This document shows positions 42,811-56,929 of a stretch of 64,000 nucleotides of DNA, one piece after another. Source of the DNA: Pelecanus crispus (Eukaryota; Chordata; Aves; Pelecaniformes; Pelecanidae); NCBI RefSeq assembly GCF_030463565.1, contig NC_134643.1, forward strand, positions 125,160,309 through 125,224,308, given 5' to 3'. Position numbers and translations under genes: made by a program. The stretch's first letter is position 1. Every line of letters starts with the position of its first letter. The notes under the pieces were generated by a model. That model searched no databases. It was given only the letters and a program-made list of their open reading frames with translations, and was not told the origin of the DNA.

Positions 42811-45800
42811 AGCAGAGGCGGTGTTGGGTGGAACCTCTCCCAACTCTTCTCATAAGGTGTTCTCCAGAAATAGAGTTTAAACATAGCTCAGACAAGGAAC
42901 TGGCCACTGCAGCTGCAGTTCTACAGTTTCTTCACTGGAGGGGTTGACTTCTCACTAACGGAGCTGCAGGGGATGGGCAGGCGCCATTTACAACACCCAC
43001 ACAACCCAAACCCTCTAGGGTTTGTCCAATTTTGGTTTTACCTCCTCTTTCACCCTGTGGTATCACGAAGTACCTACAGTGTGTAACTCTCAATAGCAAT
43101 GCTTCATTACCATCAGCAGGTTTGCCTCCTTATCGATCTAATGGAACCCCTAAGCTGGCCCTGCTTTGAGCAGGGGGTTGCACCAGAGGTCCCAGCCAGC
43201 CTCAGTTATCATATGTCTCGGGCTTTTGTTGATAAAGGCCCAACTCATCTTTTGCTCAGACATCCCAGGGTCACAGCACGGCAACAAGAACAGATGCTGA
43301 CAGTGGCCGCCCATTTTCTGACATTGCCTTCACCCAACTGCGTAAGGGAAGTTTGCCATGCTGAGACAGGGAGCCCGTAAAATTCATGTCTCGGCACCTC
43401 CTCAGCAGGTTGGAAATGCTGACATCTTATAGAGGGTCCTGCCCTAATCTGAGGCCTGAGACCCAGCATGTTGGGGGGGGGGCACTGCCAGGTACTGAGG
43501 TGCTACTTCAGCTGTGGGGTTCCTGGGCAGCAGCTCTGTCTGCAAGGCGGGAGAGGTCTAGCAATAAAGTCAGCATAAGAGGTCTGTGCAGACCGCCCAT
43601 TCTCAAATTGCTCAGAGACCCTTGTTTTGCTTCAGTTTTAAGTCACCAGGCTAGCCCAGACTCTTCACACCCAGCCAGCCAGCCACAGACCTGCAAACAC
43701 TAAAACAAGGCAGGGAAAAGGGGGAACATGGCTTCTGCCTTGTCGCTACAGCCCGGCAAAGACTCTACCTGCCCTGGCCACCACCACTTGACTTCTCTTT
43801 TCCCACAATGCTTTTTTCTCCACTTCCAGACAACATGGAAGGGTCTGGGAATGTGAGTGGAAAGCAGGTGAAGATCATTATTGTTCCTTGTTCCTGTGTG
43901 TGGGTGGTAACAGAAATACAAGAACTGCTTCTTAGCAGGCCTCTTTGGCCCGGCTATAAATCAGAGCAGCTCCAGTGGCACGATCCAGGAAATACTCAGA
44001 GCATTTTATCGTTCCCTGTCGGTCATCCCCTCCTCTCCCTGCCCAGCTCCAAGCTCTCTGCCCGCCCGCCCCAGCTCACTCCTGCCCATCCTTGCGAGCT
44101 GGATCAGGGGGCACGAAGGGAGGAAAGGGGAGAAGTGCTGCCTTCAGCTGCTCCGTGCTCCCAGAGCCCTCCAACGACTGTGCAGAGCAGTGTGCAGGGG
44201 CCTGTCTGCAGGGAAGAACCATGCTTTCATAAAACAGGGCTTGAATGTCAAGTGGGGTTTGCATTCTGGAGTAATTCTGTTCCCAAACTGGGATAAACCC
44301 AGCCAGGGGAAGGCACAGGGGACTATTGCACTGTTGCTCTTCTGACTAATTTTCCCATGTAGACAAGCCCAAAGGTAAAATAGCTCCAGCTTTCCTCTTG
44401 GCCCTGGAATAGGAGCACAGAGGTAGCATGAAGATGCATGTAAGGTGTCCTTGTGGCTACTTTGCCCTCTTCTGTCTCTGTGGGACACATGAGGTTTTGG
44501 CTATGGATGGGACAGTCCTTGTGGTCCTGGGGAAGCAGTGGCTCCCTTTGCTTTCAGAATTGGCCATGAAGCCTCCATCCATTGCAGAAGAAGAGCAGCA
44601 GTGCTGGTCAGCTCTGTTTGCAAAAACAATAGAGGAACAGAAAGCTGTGCACAGATTAAGTCATGGGTGATAACTATGTGAACACAGAGTTCTCCACCAA
44701 GTTACGAAATACCAGCTGAGCTGCTAGGAAAGGGTTTTAATGTTGCAGCATAGACCCTGTGTGCTAAACATTGCTGTTTTACTATTAAAAACCAAGGAAG
44801 CTTGCAACATACAACCACATTTACAAAATGCAGGAGAAGGTTACATCATTGTATTGTAAATGTCCCTACTATTTTGGCTCTGGCAGGCCTGCATGTCAGG
44901 AACAAGTGCTGAGCTCTTGAGTAACCATGTGTGTCAGCGTAACAAAAACATTGCTAGAGATTCAACAGCATCGGAAGTAGAAGTTACTTTTTAACATTTT
45001 AACATTTTTAACATTTTAGGATTTTGAATTGTTTGAAGGTTACTTTCTCTTGGTTCTTACCCATAGTATCAGGCTCTGAAACTTAGGTGTTTTTAAATGC
45101 AGCCACTCCCGGCTAGCACGCTCAGAGAATATGCTTTGTGAGCTGGAGACCTTTCTCAGTTAAATATTTTCATCTGCCAAAAAAAGCATGAACAAGCCAG
45201 CTGAGACAATTCATGTTTGTGCCAGACTTATCACTGTTTCAGCTAGGGAAAAAAAAATATTTAGGGGACAAAAACTAAGTCTTACATTTCAAAATGGTGT
45301 ACCAAAAGGTCTGCTTTTTCATTTCAATGTTTCTGTCCCTCCCTGATTTTGCCTAAAATGAGAACTGAAAGCAGAGCATCACATACTTTATGAATTAAAT
45401 GTTTTATCTGATCCAAAGTAAATTGTGTATTTGGGGGTGAGGGAAAAAACATCAAAACAAAGCCATAGTTTTAATTCTAGCATTTTAAACAGAGAATGTT
45501 GGATCCTTATCATCCTCTCATTTGAATTAATTAGGAGTGCATGAAAACAAGGATAAGGTGGTTTAGATCTTTCCCTTGCTGGAGATGGGGTATTTGTGCA
45601 TGTGATGTACAAAGCTGTTTAAGCCTTACATTTGAATATGACATATTTATGGAAAAAACCTACTTGCATCATCATGTCTTCAGTTCTAATGCAGATTGTC
45701 TTTCTTATTGGCGGAAAAGGCAAACAAAACCAAGCCAGCATAGCTCAACCCATGAAAGTCCTGAGAGCATATACTTTCCTCAGCTGTGTTCATCTTTCTC

Positions 45801-48800
45801 ATCTCTCATGATACAGTATCAGTCATTGTTACAGGCTCCAAGTCTGGACAAGGCCTGAATTTCTATGGAGAAAGACAAACAAACACTGATAAACCTAATT
45901 TAGGGAAGTAGTCTGTTCTTCGGTTGTTTGCTTATTTAAAGGAAAACAAGCAACTGTGTAGCAATTCACAAGAAAATCTCAACAGATAACTAGCAGGAGG
46001 ATATTAATTGTTTTTTTCTTCTTAGATCTGGAGAATGCTAAATCTGCTTTTTAGCTTTGTGAATCAGGTTGGTGATTATTTTATTATTGTTGTTATCCTA
46101 TTTGAAACTTCAGGTGGAATCATAAAGAAATCCAGTTATTATCCATGACTTCAATCACAATACACAAAACATTTCCAACAAGAAAACTATCTGGATTTGT
46201 CTGCAAAGACAAGGGTAGATTCACAACTGCAAACATTTTAAGTGTTTTCCAGGTTTTGAAGGTTTATCCGCTTGGAAAATATGTCCCATTCCTGAAATGA
46301 AACACACTGTAACCAAACACAACTACTAATCGGAAACACTTGTGCAAGTAACTCCTCCCTGTTCAGGAAGATGTTGGAAGCCAAGACCGCAGATGTATCA
46401 CAGGCATTGCGACCATCTCACCTGGGGCTACACCGAGACCTCCAGAGCTGATGGCACGTGTCTGTACAGAGGGAGCAAACAGGACACCTGCTAGAGCTGT
46501 GGTACAGCAGCCCCCAGCATCCAGAGGCTGGGAACGTGCTGACCTCCGGCACAAGATGAAGGTGCAGTGGCAGCCCCAGAAGTGCTCTGCGGGCTACGCC
46601 ACCCCAGGCTCCAAACCCCCTTATTTCTGTATCCTCCACTGCAGGCAGCCTCCCTGTGGCCTGAGTGCAGGTTCCCTTTAAACCACCTTTGCAACAGGTA
46701 ACGCTGCCTTAGGGCAGCTTTCCTGGGCATCCTGCCTGTCACTGCCATGGGTGCTGATGGGGCAGCTGGGGGCCACGGAGCCTGCCAGGCCTCTGGATAC
46801 GGCAGGAGAGGCCACTTCAGGGAGTGCTCGAAGCTCAGGGACACCAGAGCTTTCCCCTGGGCAATAGCCACATGCTGTCCCATATTCGTCCCTAGGGAAG
46901 GTCCTGTGGATGGTCAGCTAATCTGGCCCCGAGTTCACCCTACAACACTGGCTGCACAGCAGTATGGACATAACCCATGAAATCAGCTCCTGCTAATGTA
47001 GAAACATAGAGGTGTCTCTCTCCAGGTTCTCCTCTGAAGCCTCTCTCTCTTTTCTCAACCAAAACTTGTTTGCAAGATGAATGCTAAAAGAAACAGGTCT
47101 TTTTCTTTGCCCTTCATACCCTGCTGGGAGCCCACTAATGAAGAGGGTAGCCTCCTTAGCATCTCTAATTTGGGTTTCATGCCTGCTCCACCCAGTAACT
47201 TTGATCAACTATCCTAAACAACAGCCTCAGCAGCAAGTCCCACAGGCCATGTGGGGCTTAGAGAGGACCCCAGATTGCAACAGATCCACTGAAGTTGTGC
47301 CACACAGGTATCTGGCAAGTGGCAGCAGGTATGGCCCAACACCAACATTTCTGCCACCAGGTCCTCAAAGCCAGCATTAGGGAACAGACTGCTTACAGTG
47401 CTTGTGGCTGCCACCTTGTAGTACTTTCTGTGTTTCCTTCTGAGGAGGGAAACAAGTCTGGTGCAGAAAAGTCAGCCTTGTGGGATACTTCTGAGAGCTG
47501 ATAATCATCAGAGAGGATAACAGAGAGGACAGGTTACTGATACAGAGCCAGCTGTTAAGTTGGACACCATAAACTCTGTGCATTTTGAGACAACTATGTG
47601 TAAAACCATAAAGCCTGGGGGAAAAAAATACAGGCTAGGGAAGCAGAAACTTTGCTAGTGATGGTGTTTCTTTCTAGCAGACACAACTGTGTATAATTTC
47701 ATGGTATGACATTTGTCCAGAGAGCTAATATCAACTTTGGATGTGTAGCTAGGAGAACACTAAAAATCAAAAATGGAAAAGTGACATGACCTTTGTACTT
47801 AAGGTTTCAAAAGCACCAGCCTTCTTACCCCTCAGGACCACTGGTATCTTCAAGTCAGATGTCTTATTGTCAAAGAGTCAAGTCAGATCTCTTAGTCCTC
47901 TGCAGCCTGTCTCCGGCCCAGCGTTTTTCCCACTCTGCTTTGAGAGCGCAACCCCTGCCTGTGGCTGCCGCTCCGTACATGCTCCCATTACCACGTAATG
48001 CTAAAACTTGAAGAAACACTTTCTTCCACACCTCACTTCTTGTGTGCACAGATGAACTCCCCATAAATGTTCACGCATTTTCTTCTCTACCTCGCTTCAT
48101 GTCCTGCCATAAGGCTTTCCTCCACTGTGCCGGCTGCCAAACAGCTGGGGAAAGGGCCAGCTCCTGTCGTGTCCCAGCTGCTGCAGCAACACCACCACCT
48201 GCCATGCTAGCAATGCTACCATCTCTTGTCTCCTTGGTTTATCCCTGGCCACAGTTTGCATTTGTATAGCATGAAGCACAATGGTGTCCTAGGTTGCCTA
48301 AGTGCAGTGGCTATGTCTAAAGGGGAGGTAGCTTGGAGAATACTTCTGAGCTTGTGGGTCCTGACATGAACGTTACCCATGACCAGCTGCAGTGAAGAGA
48401 TGATGGTGGGTCCTAGCTACCCTTTTGTACTGTATGGACCACCATAGGTACAGATCATGGCTAAGCCCTCAGCTGGGGCCAGTGGGATACTGTTACACTG
48501 ACATGCACAGCCAGCCTTGGCAGGACCATGTAGGTACAGATTCTGGTACAGCAAACATAGTAATGGTGGAAAAGTGTATCAGTTCTGTCCAGTTTTCTAG
48601 GAAAAACTTTACAGAAGAACTGTGATTACGGATAGGAAAAAAATTCCCAAAACTTTTAAACTGAAACAGGTGTTTCCTTTGAAGAAGTTCAAGAACTCAG
48701 TCTAGCTTTCTTAACAAAAAAAAAAGTGGAGCCGTGAGCTAAAAAATATATCCTTTGACAATGCAAATTTGATGATAGTGTAGCTGATGAAGATATAACA

Positions 48801-48960
48801 AAACTCAGTGTCTCAAAATTAAAGCCAGATATGAGTGGGATATAGAAAATAAACACATTTTTCGTAGTGAAGGGAATTAACCAATGGAAACAATATTTCA
48901 TGTTGTGTACCGGATTCTTCATCTCTAGAAATGCCATCATCAAGACAGGAAAGGGTTTTT
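42811..48960. other. Intergenic DNA, little recognised
   Basis: About 6 kb without genes. Small features: a G10 run near 43470-43480, TATAAATC at 43955-43962 just after a CpG-containing GGCCCGGC, and a short TTTTAACAT-type repeat at 44989-45016. Frames up to 162 codons (43808-44296) have no recognisable domains. Confidence 0.5.
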
Positions 48961-48990
48961 TCAGCTGATGTGCTCAGGTTCAGATGAGAA

Positions 48991-49021
48991 TCAGTTCAAG
49001 GAAAATTCAGTTCAAGGAAAT
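48991..49021. repeat. Short direct repeat, about 15-16 bp, two copies
   Basis: TCAGTTCAAGGAAAAT is followed immediately by TCAGTTCAAGGAAAT. A local tandem duplication. Confidence 0.8.
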
Positions 49022-52000
49022 CCAAGAGATGACGTGATGTGTCTGAGATCAGACTCTGTGCTCAGGTTGGCCCCATCATCACTTTCAGCAGGAAATCTCT
49101 TGATCACCAGAGACACTGTGACTGCCTCTAAGCTTTAGGCTTTTACGGGGTGACAGTGACACAACCTACAACCCTTCAACAGGAACTTGCGCTTAGGGAT
49201 TAATGCAATAGAATGTGAGGAAGAAATACGTCCTCATCCTTTCTTTTGCTGTCCTTTCCCCTCACCCATCATAGCTTCTCTGATCCCTCTAAATTCTCCT
49301 TGTTTTGCTCGCCAAATGGAGGCTTCAGTTTGGTATGCAATTTAATGGAGCTTTGTTTGTGCAGATGCCTGGAAAGACCTTCTGTAAACTGTTCTTACCA
49401 AACATTCGAAGTAATGCCCGAACATGCAGGCAGCCTCTCAGTGTTGCTCAAGATCATTTGACGTGTCATTAAAGAGGCATTGCTGTTTAATCCTCATTCT
49501 TTCCATGCTTTGAAAATAATAACGTTTCAAGAAAAGGGGCAGGTTTTGTTTCTGGAAGCGGTTGTACTCTTCAGCTTCCTGTTGAGTTTCATGACAGTCT
49601 CACCCTTAATAGGTGCAATTTTGATGCTGCATAACTATGCCTGCAGCATTGTCTTTCTGTGTTCTGGGTGTGTATCACACAATTATAACTACAGTTGAAC
49701 CACTGGACATGGGAGTGCTCCTGACACTATACCAGTGTGAGACCATGGGTGCATTAGCTTACCCTCCACGCCCCAGCTGCAGTGGAAAGGAACAGCCAGA
49801 GACCGGGAGCCTGCTGCATGATCAGCCTAGAAGCAAGCTGTGTGGCTAATACTTGTTATGGCCAATAATTTAATGTGGACAAAATTGTAAGTGGGATGAT
49901 GAAAGCCACAGGTTATAAAACAAAATCAGGCCTCCCATACCTGTGGAAGGCAATGGCAGCACTCAGCACTGATGAAAATAAACAACTGGCATTAATGCAG
50001 CAGGCTGCAGCCTAGCAAGCAGGTACCCCTGTGACCCTAAGGCTGGATGCAGCTGCTGTGTGAGCAGCAGAGATGCCAGACTGCATTGTTGTCTCCTGCC
50101 ACCTGACCAGGGGCTTGAAGCTGTACCAGAGCATGACGATGTGCAGAAAACCCCTTCTGCAGGTCCCCATCTCCGTATCACCCCTGTGAGTTACTCACTT
50201 GCTAGATGCTTAGGGGATTCAGGCTGCAGGTGCTGTAAGGAGCAGGCAGCTTGCCTAGTCTAGACACTTGGATATCTACATCTTTGTCCAATTCAAGACC
50301 AGCCTCACCTGGACAGGCAATATGAAGACAATTAAGATATCTAATCACAGATCAAACCCTCTTTTTTCTGATAGCGGGGAGAAGAAGAGAAATACCAGCA
50401 AATGTAGCACTCCCCAGTGAGCACAGTTGCACATACCTTCTGCTTGGGTCCATCCAGACAGGGCTGAGCAGCCAGCAGAAGCCACAACACACATGCAGAA
50501 GTGCTCTTTGGTTTCAATCTTGCACCAGTTTTCCAAGCCTGGGGCAGCAAAACACACAGCAGGAGTAGCCATGCTGGACTTTGAATCCGAACCATATGTC
50601 AGAAGGGTGCTGGATCATTTCTGTCACAAGACTGAAGGACACAGCAAGGTAATAGGATTCTGTGTCCCATAAAAATCTACTTTTCTCAGAAAACAAGCAT
50701 GCGTGTCAACATCTCTGTCTTAGAATTGGGCATGGACAGCCACTGTGATTCATCATTCACAGACCCCTGTTGGCCAGGGATTCAAAAGGCTGACAAATCC
50801 CTCATGATAAGGGAATAAATTGTAATCAGCTGTTGTTACGAAGATTAGACACACATTTATTACAGATGTATCTGTCGGGGCAGCACATGACACATGTCAC
50901 AAGCTCTTCTAGTGGCAAAGTCGTGTTCCCTCAATGCAAAATTCAGAGGACAAGGAAATAAGAAAAGCAGCTTGTGTATTGCACGGTCTGTTTCATTTCA
51001 GTTAAGGATCACAAATCAAACAGATTACTAAGTCACAAACGCTTCCTACAAAGCAAAGCAAAGACAGATTTGCCTGCGCACTGAATCTCGTTTCAGAGCT
51101 TCGCCACTGAAACTTGCTGCTGCTATCTGAGGGGAGCATTTTTGTGCTTTTCTCTTGGCTGCAGATCTGAATTGTCCAGAGTGAGGAACTTGACTGAAAT
51201 ACTCCTGAAGCCAGCAGGTCATTTAAAGCCCTATGAGTTAGAACATTGTGAAACGGGAATATCTCGCTATGAAATAACAGGCAAACCAACTGCCTAGGAG
51301 CCGGGCCATAAATGTGATGTCTCAAGGAAAGTTACCTCTCACAAAGGGTTTGAACTAACTTCAAGTGTGTCAAGAGGGAAAAACCATACAAAACATCTTT
51401 AGGAAATAAGCCTCTTTCCTTTCTCCATGTCCCTCGTAGCGAGTACTAATCTTCTTTTACACCCACAAGGCACACTGTTCAGCTTGTGGAGGATTATGGT
51501 GGCTTTCTTTGGCATAACCCAGCGAGAACTCCTTTCTCATGTCATAACTGAGAATGAAAAAAAAACCCCACCCCACACAAGGGACATTTTTTTGAAATCT
51601 CAGGTTAACTAGGCTGTGGGTCACCACTCAGTTAGCCAGCTTAGGTGGAAGCCAAGGACATCTGAGGTGTCAACCAGTGATCAGAAACTAGGGTCATAAA
51701 AATACCACAAACACTTTTGTCGTTGAAATGAAACTAAAAGTCTCCCAAACGTTTCAAAAACAATTACTTGTGTGCGGCTGCTTCCTGAAAGGGTTCCTGG
51801 AACAAACAAATCTTGCTTTAGCTAGCTAAAGGCTACAGAGTCCAGCCCAGCTGAATCGGCTCCTCTGCCCTTGGAAGAGCTCCTCCAAGCACCTCCAAGA
51901 GGCATTGCGTGGGCACAGTGGAGGACAAAGCTGAAACTTTTCCAAGACTGCCTAAGAGAAGAACTACTCAGTCAAGAAAAATCATTAACAAATGTCAAGC

Positions 52001-54340
52001 TGTGGGGAGTGCAGGCAAGGGGGAGAGCAACAATAAGAGCTAATGCTTTTTTTATATTTGCTGCATGCAATCTGCATGAATTGATGTTACTAGGAGTTGC
52101 TTCCATATAGCGTGATGTGGCCTTACAGTTAGAAATGTGTGATTTTGGAAAGCAAATGTTAGGGGTTTTTTTTACCAAGTGGTTAATTTAGAAGTAAAAG
52201 AATCTTACACAGCTCCAAAAAAATCCATAAAAACAATGAATTCTAAAGAACAAGAGGCAGACTTCTTTCTTTTGCAAACTTCATTTCATTGTACTTTCAC
52301 AGACCCATGCAGAAGTGAGGAGTAATGTTCCTACATTTAGTGCTTAGTGAATTGTGTTGACATAGGAGTTAAAGGTAAAATGTGGGTGCAGTTTTGCTGC
52401 AGAAGTTAGCTGTAGATATGATACCAAACTATTATGGGACAGAGTTGAATTCCCAATCAGGGCATCCTATTTTGCTTTTGGTTAACTTCTGTTGTGCTTT
52501 TCAAATAATGCCCATTAAGCCGTACGGTTTGCTGACTGAAGCAGGGTTTTCGTCTACCGAGTCCTTCCAGCAGCTTGCCATAAAACTGTTTAGTACAACT
52601 CGTGACTTTCCCAGTTGAATTCTTTTGGTGCCAAGCAATCCAGAAAACAGTTCAGGGACAGATTTCCAAGCCTTTCATCTCTGGGCTGCCAGTAGGAACA
52701 TATGACTGGAGGTCCGTGGACTGCTTAGTATGTGATCTCTTGCTACCATTTCAAATAATATAATTTAGAAATAATAATAACCTCTACTTAGAAACTATTC
52801 AGGGTTGGAAAGAAGTTGTCCCAGTACTCCTGCTGAAAACTGTCTTTAGACCTCACTGTTTTGATGCAGCAGAAGTACATTGTCTCCTGCCTAAATACAA
52901 TAAAGGCAAGTTTGTATGCATTTGTTCCTGTGCCCATGTTATCTTCAGTCGCTTATTCCCCACAGGGATGAATAGGGTACATGCTGCTGTCTGCACTAAA
53001 TTCTTCTATATTAGACATACATAGAGCCAAATGGGTCCTTTTTTTTGACCTCTGGGTTTATGAATATGCAGCAGTATGATGGAGTGAATCAGAAGCATAT
53101 TTTTTTTAATTTTTAGAGTCTTTTTTACACTCAACAAATACATCATGGAGATAAGCTTCTGGGAATATACTAACTGTAGGGAAGTGGCTAACCCAGAACA
53201 GCAACTTTTTGCAGAGGCCAGGGGAAATGTGTTGTTTTGTAAGGGGACTCCAGTAATGCCAAGTATTCGTATTGCAACAAGCACATGGCAAGCAACATCA
53301 CACTCAACACAGCTCATGAAGATACACATTAGCAACAACTTGTCTTTCACACAAACTTTGTGAACTCTCCGTGTTTCAGCTTTTCAGATGGATGAGTGAA
53401 ATGCACCATCTAACTATGAATAGATTTTGGGATTTGATGGTATTCCCATGTTGGCAGCAGTCCAGGCAGCACCAATTCTCTGCAAATAATTGTGCAATGC
53501 ACTGCAAGAAGTCTGGGTAAATGGCCTTAGAAAATGGATTGAAATTCTCCATACGCTGCCCATCAGCTGAAGATTTAAGCCATGTACTGGTCAGAAGATA
53601 CAACATAATGACAAAGTCAATGCCCTTAAGCATTATCAGGCCCTGTAATGCGATCATTTATGCTGGTAAGCTATAGAATACTTCCTGACCTAAATTTGGT
53701 GTTGCTGCTAGCACTATCCCTAAATAACTTCGGGGAATGATTTGGTAGGTGGAGCATTTCAGAGACGATTCCCAAAAGGTGGCTTGCACAGAACCACCTT
53801 GTTTCGGACAGTGAACCAGTTTACCAGCACAGACATAGGCTGGTCTGTGCCTTCTGGTGTCAGTGCTTGGCAATATTCCTGGTCACATTTAATTTACCAG
53901 TATAGATTCAGTCTACGTTGCTCCTTTGTTAAAACAGGTTTAGAAGCATGTTCAATTCTTCCATCCATTTGGTGCTAGTGTCAAACACGGAGTACCCTGT
54001 TGTCTTGTAGGGAGAAGAATAGTTGAGATTAATGTTTATGGCAACTGAGTTTGCACAGTTAATTCCCCAAGCAAAGCCAAAGTCTCAGTCAACCTACTGC
54101 CAAAAAGAAAATGTTTCCATGTTAGCTAAAAAATGTAATTTGGCACTGAAATCCAACCAGCCTACAAGGTCCTACAGTAAATGGGATAACTTCTTCCCCC
54201 CCACACTTTTTTTTTAATTGAAATCAGACTGTTTTCATTTAGCCATTGCAGAAGGGTGTAGGAGTGACTAAACACAAGGACTGAATCTTTAACAAAAAAA
54301 AAAGTATGCCTAATAGTCTTGATAACAAAAAAAAGATATA
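49022..54340. other. Intergenic DNA, nothing recognised
   Basis: Five kilobases of AT-rich to mixed DNA with short open frames only. No transposon, RNA or gene could be named. Confidence 0.55.
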
Positions 54341-54343
54341 TAG

Positions 54344-54361
54344 TATGTATGTACATACATA
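54344..54361. repeat. 18-bp perfect palindrome TATGTATGTACATACATA
   Basis: A self-complementary 18-mer within an AT/TG-rich simple-sequence stretch (54335-54410). Probably a by-product of TATG/CATA simple repeats, though it could extrude as a cruciform. Confidence 0.85.
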
Positions 54362-54884
54362 TATGCACACCTTTTGCATTTAGGTATGACTATATTATAT
54401 ATACAAATATTTTTATTTAAAATAAGCTGTTATATGGCCATTTTAAATTAAATCAGGATGCCAAATGAAGATTCTTAGACCATGCTCCTCTATCATAAAT
54501 TGAAGACGTCAGTAGGAAAAGCATGTGATGCAAATGTAGCCTTACACAAGAATTGCTAGAAACAACTTTATTTATTAACTTCAGTGAATTCTCTAGGTTA
54601 ACAGCTGGGAGGACTTTGAACAGAGGACTGCTACATTTCTGAAGTGATGGCACAAAGTCTCCAAGGGATACCAGTCCCATACACCACTATGTTTGGACAA
54701 AGCTAGCATTCATACCCCTGAGAGGATCCCCTGAAAATCAGGATGTACCCTAAGAACCCCACATATCAGGACTAGAAGCACACACAAAAATGTATATGAA
54801 AGAGATCAGCCCCAAGTAATTTGGGAGAAGAAATCTGCTGAGGTCTTGGTGGAAGAGATGTAAACCTACCTGTGAACGTCTCCT

Positions 54885-55135
54885 ATTCAAAGCTGCACCA
54901 GTGGAGGTTCAGACTGGACATTAGGAAGCATTTCTTTATCGAGAGGGTGGTCCAACACAGGAACAGGGTCGATGATTGCCATAAGCCTGTCAGTGTTTAA
55001 GAGGCATTTGGACAATGCCCTTATTAAGGGCATTGCTTTACATGCTTTAATTTTTGGTCAGCCCTGAAGTGGTCAGGGAGTTGGCTAGATGATCACTGTA
55101 GGTCCCTTCCACTGAACTATTCTAGTCTAGTCTAG
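54885..55135 (+). mobile_element. CR1 LINE 3' end, plus orientation
   Basis: Sequence GTGGAGGTTCAGACTGGACA, TTAGGAAGCATTTCTTTATC, GTGTTTAAGAGGCATTTGGA, then GGTCAGCCCTGAAGTGGTCA, GATGATCACTGTAGGTCCCT and TCCACTGAACTATTCTAGTC matches the 3' end of avian CR1. The copy ends in a TCTAG/ATTCTA-like microsatellite. It is 5'-truncated, as CR1 copies usually are, and non-coding. This is the best single indicator that the genome is avian. Confidence 0.88.
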
Positions 55136-55630
55136 CCTATTAGGACCTAAAAAGTTGGTGAAGGAAATAAAACGTGTACACCTCTACAACAATATGTAGG
55201 CTTACAGCTAAGAAAAGATTATCCCGTACTGTGTAGGATTTCAGTCTTGGAAATCTTGGTCTCATCCTAATTACAATCAAAGCCTCAAGATCTTCAAAAT
55301 TGTTCAAAAAAAAAAAAAAAAAAAAAGAACTGGACCCCAGTTCTGCCACAATTTGATGATTTTGTTCCTATCCTTCAAAAAAGGACAAGGAGGAAACAAT
55401 GGATCCAACCAGGCTCCTTTGGAAAGTGGTCGCAAAGGAGGGCACCTGGGGTCTAGCAGCTGCCATGCCATGGGGGAGCAGAGGGCAGCCTGGTGCAGGG
55501 CTGAAGTCAGCCCCGCTTTGAGCGGAGTCTGGGCCAGGTGAGGGTGCCCCTGGCCGAAACCACTGTGCAAGCCCAGGGGAGGCATAAGAGGTGCAGCCCA
55601 CGCCCCTGCCATGGAATTTGAACCCCTGTT
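55136..55630. repeat. Intergenic DNA with A21 homopolymer (55306-55326)
   Basis: Mixed DNA containing a run of 21 A. The GC-rich part at 55430-55600 gives overlapping chance frames. No gene recognised. Confidence 0.6.
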
Positions 55631-55805
55631 GCTCCTGTGTCCCTGTGCTGCTGCAAATAATCAATGTTTAGGACTTAATAGCTGCCAATAACCTTTTATT
55701 GTCTGCAAAGGGTTTTCAGAAAAAGCTGATTTTGAATGAATATAATCTTTCCGGGAAAAGCAAGCCCAATCCAGTAATTATCTTTGACAGTTAAATCATC
55801 CCTTA
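55630..55805. promoter_or_regulatory. Candidate conserved non-coding element with GATA-type site
   Basis: AT-rich, non-repetitive, with TAATTATCTTTGACAG (GATA core on the minus strand) and several AATAA/TTAAT cores, sharply bounded by GC-richer DNA. Inference from texture only. Confidence 0.22.
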
Positions 55806-55961
55806 ACTTACTTGAAAGTGGCGATGGAGGAACAAGCCTTTGCAAGCTAAAGCCTTTCTGGAGCGTGCAGAGACTGTTTCTTGCCCTCTAAGAATAGCAT
55901 CCCTCCTAGTCAGCATTCCCCAGAGACTAGAAACATAACCAAAAGAGCCCTGCAGAGGCTC

Positions 55962-55980
55962 TGTGTGTGTGTGTGTGTGT
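55962..55980. repeat. (TG)9 microsatellite
   Basis: Perfect TG dinucleotide run of 19 bases. Confidence 0.9.
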
Positions 55981-55984
55981 AAGG

Positions 55985-56853
55985 AGAGGTGCTGCATCTC
56001 TGCCAGCCTATCTGCTCAGCTAAGCTCCGGAAGACCGTTAAAACCTGACAAAACTTGTTACAAGCTGTTTATAATGTCCAGAAGCATTTTTTAATTTGCA
56101 GTGAGGGAGGGGAGGCAGGAGCCCTGCAAGGAAGATGTCCAGCGCTAACCTCCTGCAGTGACCCACTGCTGGGAGCCAGCATGGCCAAAGACCGACCCCC
56201 TGGGCACCAGAGGTGCATTCCCCTCCTCTGCTGCACCCATGCCCCAGGGGCCGATCTGGCATGCTCGGTGTCAGCATCGGCCCCAGCTGCTGCAGTCTGC
56301 AGTTAGTCTCTTCCCATCCTGCCGGTGCCAGCAAATGGGATGGAGGGGTACAAAGCTGGAGAAGACTTCAGTTGCCCGCTGGTATCCCTCTTTGCCAGTC
56401 CAGTCCCCAGACTGGGATTTCTGCCCTCTGAGTGCCTCCCTTGGTAACACCCACAGATCATGCACTGAAAAGATGCCAGCAAGAATGAAGGCACCCGGGC
56501 AGCCTAATAAACCTGGCCTTCGCCTCCAGTTTCGGAGGCTGACCTCATGCTGGCAGCGGCTGAGCCCTCCTCGGCAATGGCTGGCACCAGCCAGGGTTTG
56601 CGAGGAGGCTTCGCACTGCGAGGTCACTCCAGCTGAGCTGCCCCCTCACAGCGCATTTTCCAAAACAACCAAGAGAAGGTGACTAAGTCTGTTTTGGTTT
56701 GAGGAGTACAGTTAGATACTATCCGTCCATCGTAGAGCTGTTTGCCTTGCTGCAGGACTCTGCAACCTGCTGAAACCCAGCCTCATGTTAAAACCCAGCT
56801 GAGCCTATTTGTGCTCCCCTCAGCCAGGACTAGCTCTCTCCCACCGCACGGGG
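55985..56853. other. Intergenic GC-richer DNA, nothing recognised
   Basis: Open frames up to 174 codons (56158-56682) overlap others in different phases and lack recognisable domains. They look like composition effects. Confidence 0.5.
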
Positions 56854-56929
56854 CGAGAGACCAAGAGCCCACACCAGCAGCACCGCTGCCACGAGAGACC
56901 AAGAGCCCACACCAGCAGCACCCCTGCCA
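56854..56929. repeat. 38-bp tandem duplication, two copies with one mismatch
   Basis: Unit 1 is 56854-56891 and unit 2 is 56892-56929. Both begin CGAGAGACCAAGAGCCCACA and differ only at one G/C position (CACCGC versus CACCCC). The near identity implies a recent duplication. Confidence 0.93.

Noticed and set aside
53376..53657. 93-codon minus-strand frame with some hydrophobic/aromatic pattern that could suggest a transposase relic
   Set aside because: No recognised transposase motif or terminal inverted repeats; not enough to name a family.
54344..54361. 18-bp palindrome as a specific binding site
   Set aside because: It sits in a TATG/CATA simple-sequence tract, so a slippage origin is more likely than selection.
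56158..56682. 174-codon frame in GC-rich intergenic DNA
   Set aside because: It overlaps other frames on both strands and has no domain or codon-bias signal visible by eye.
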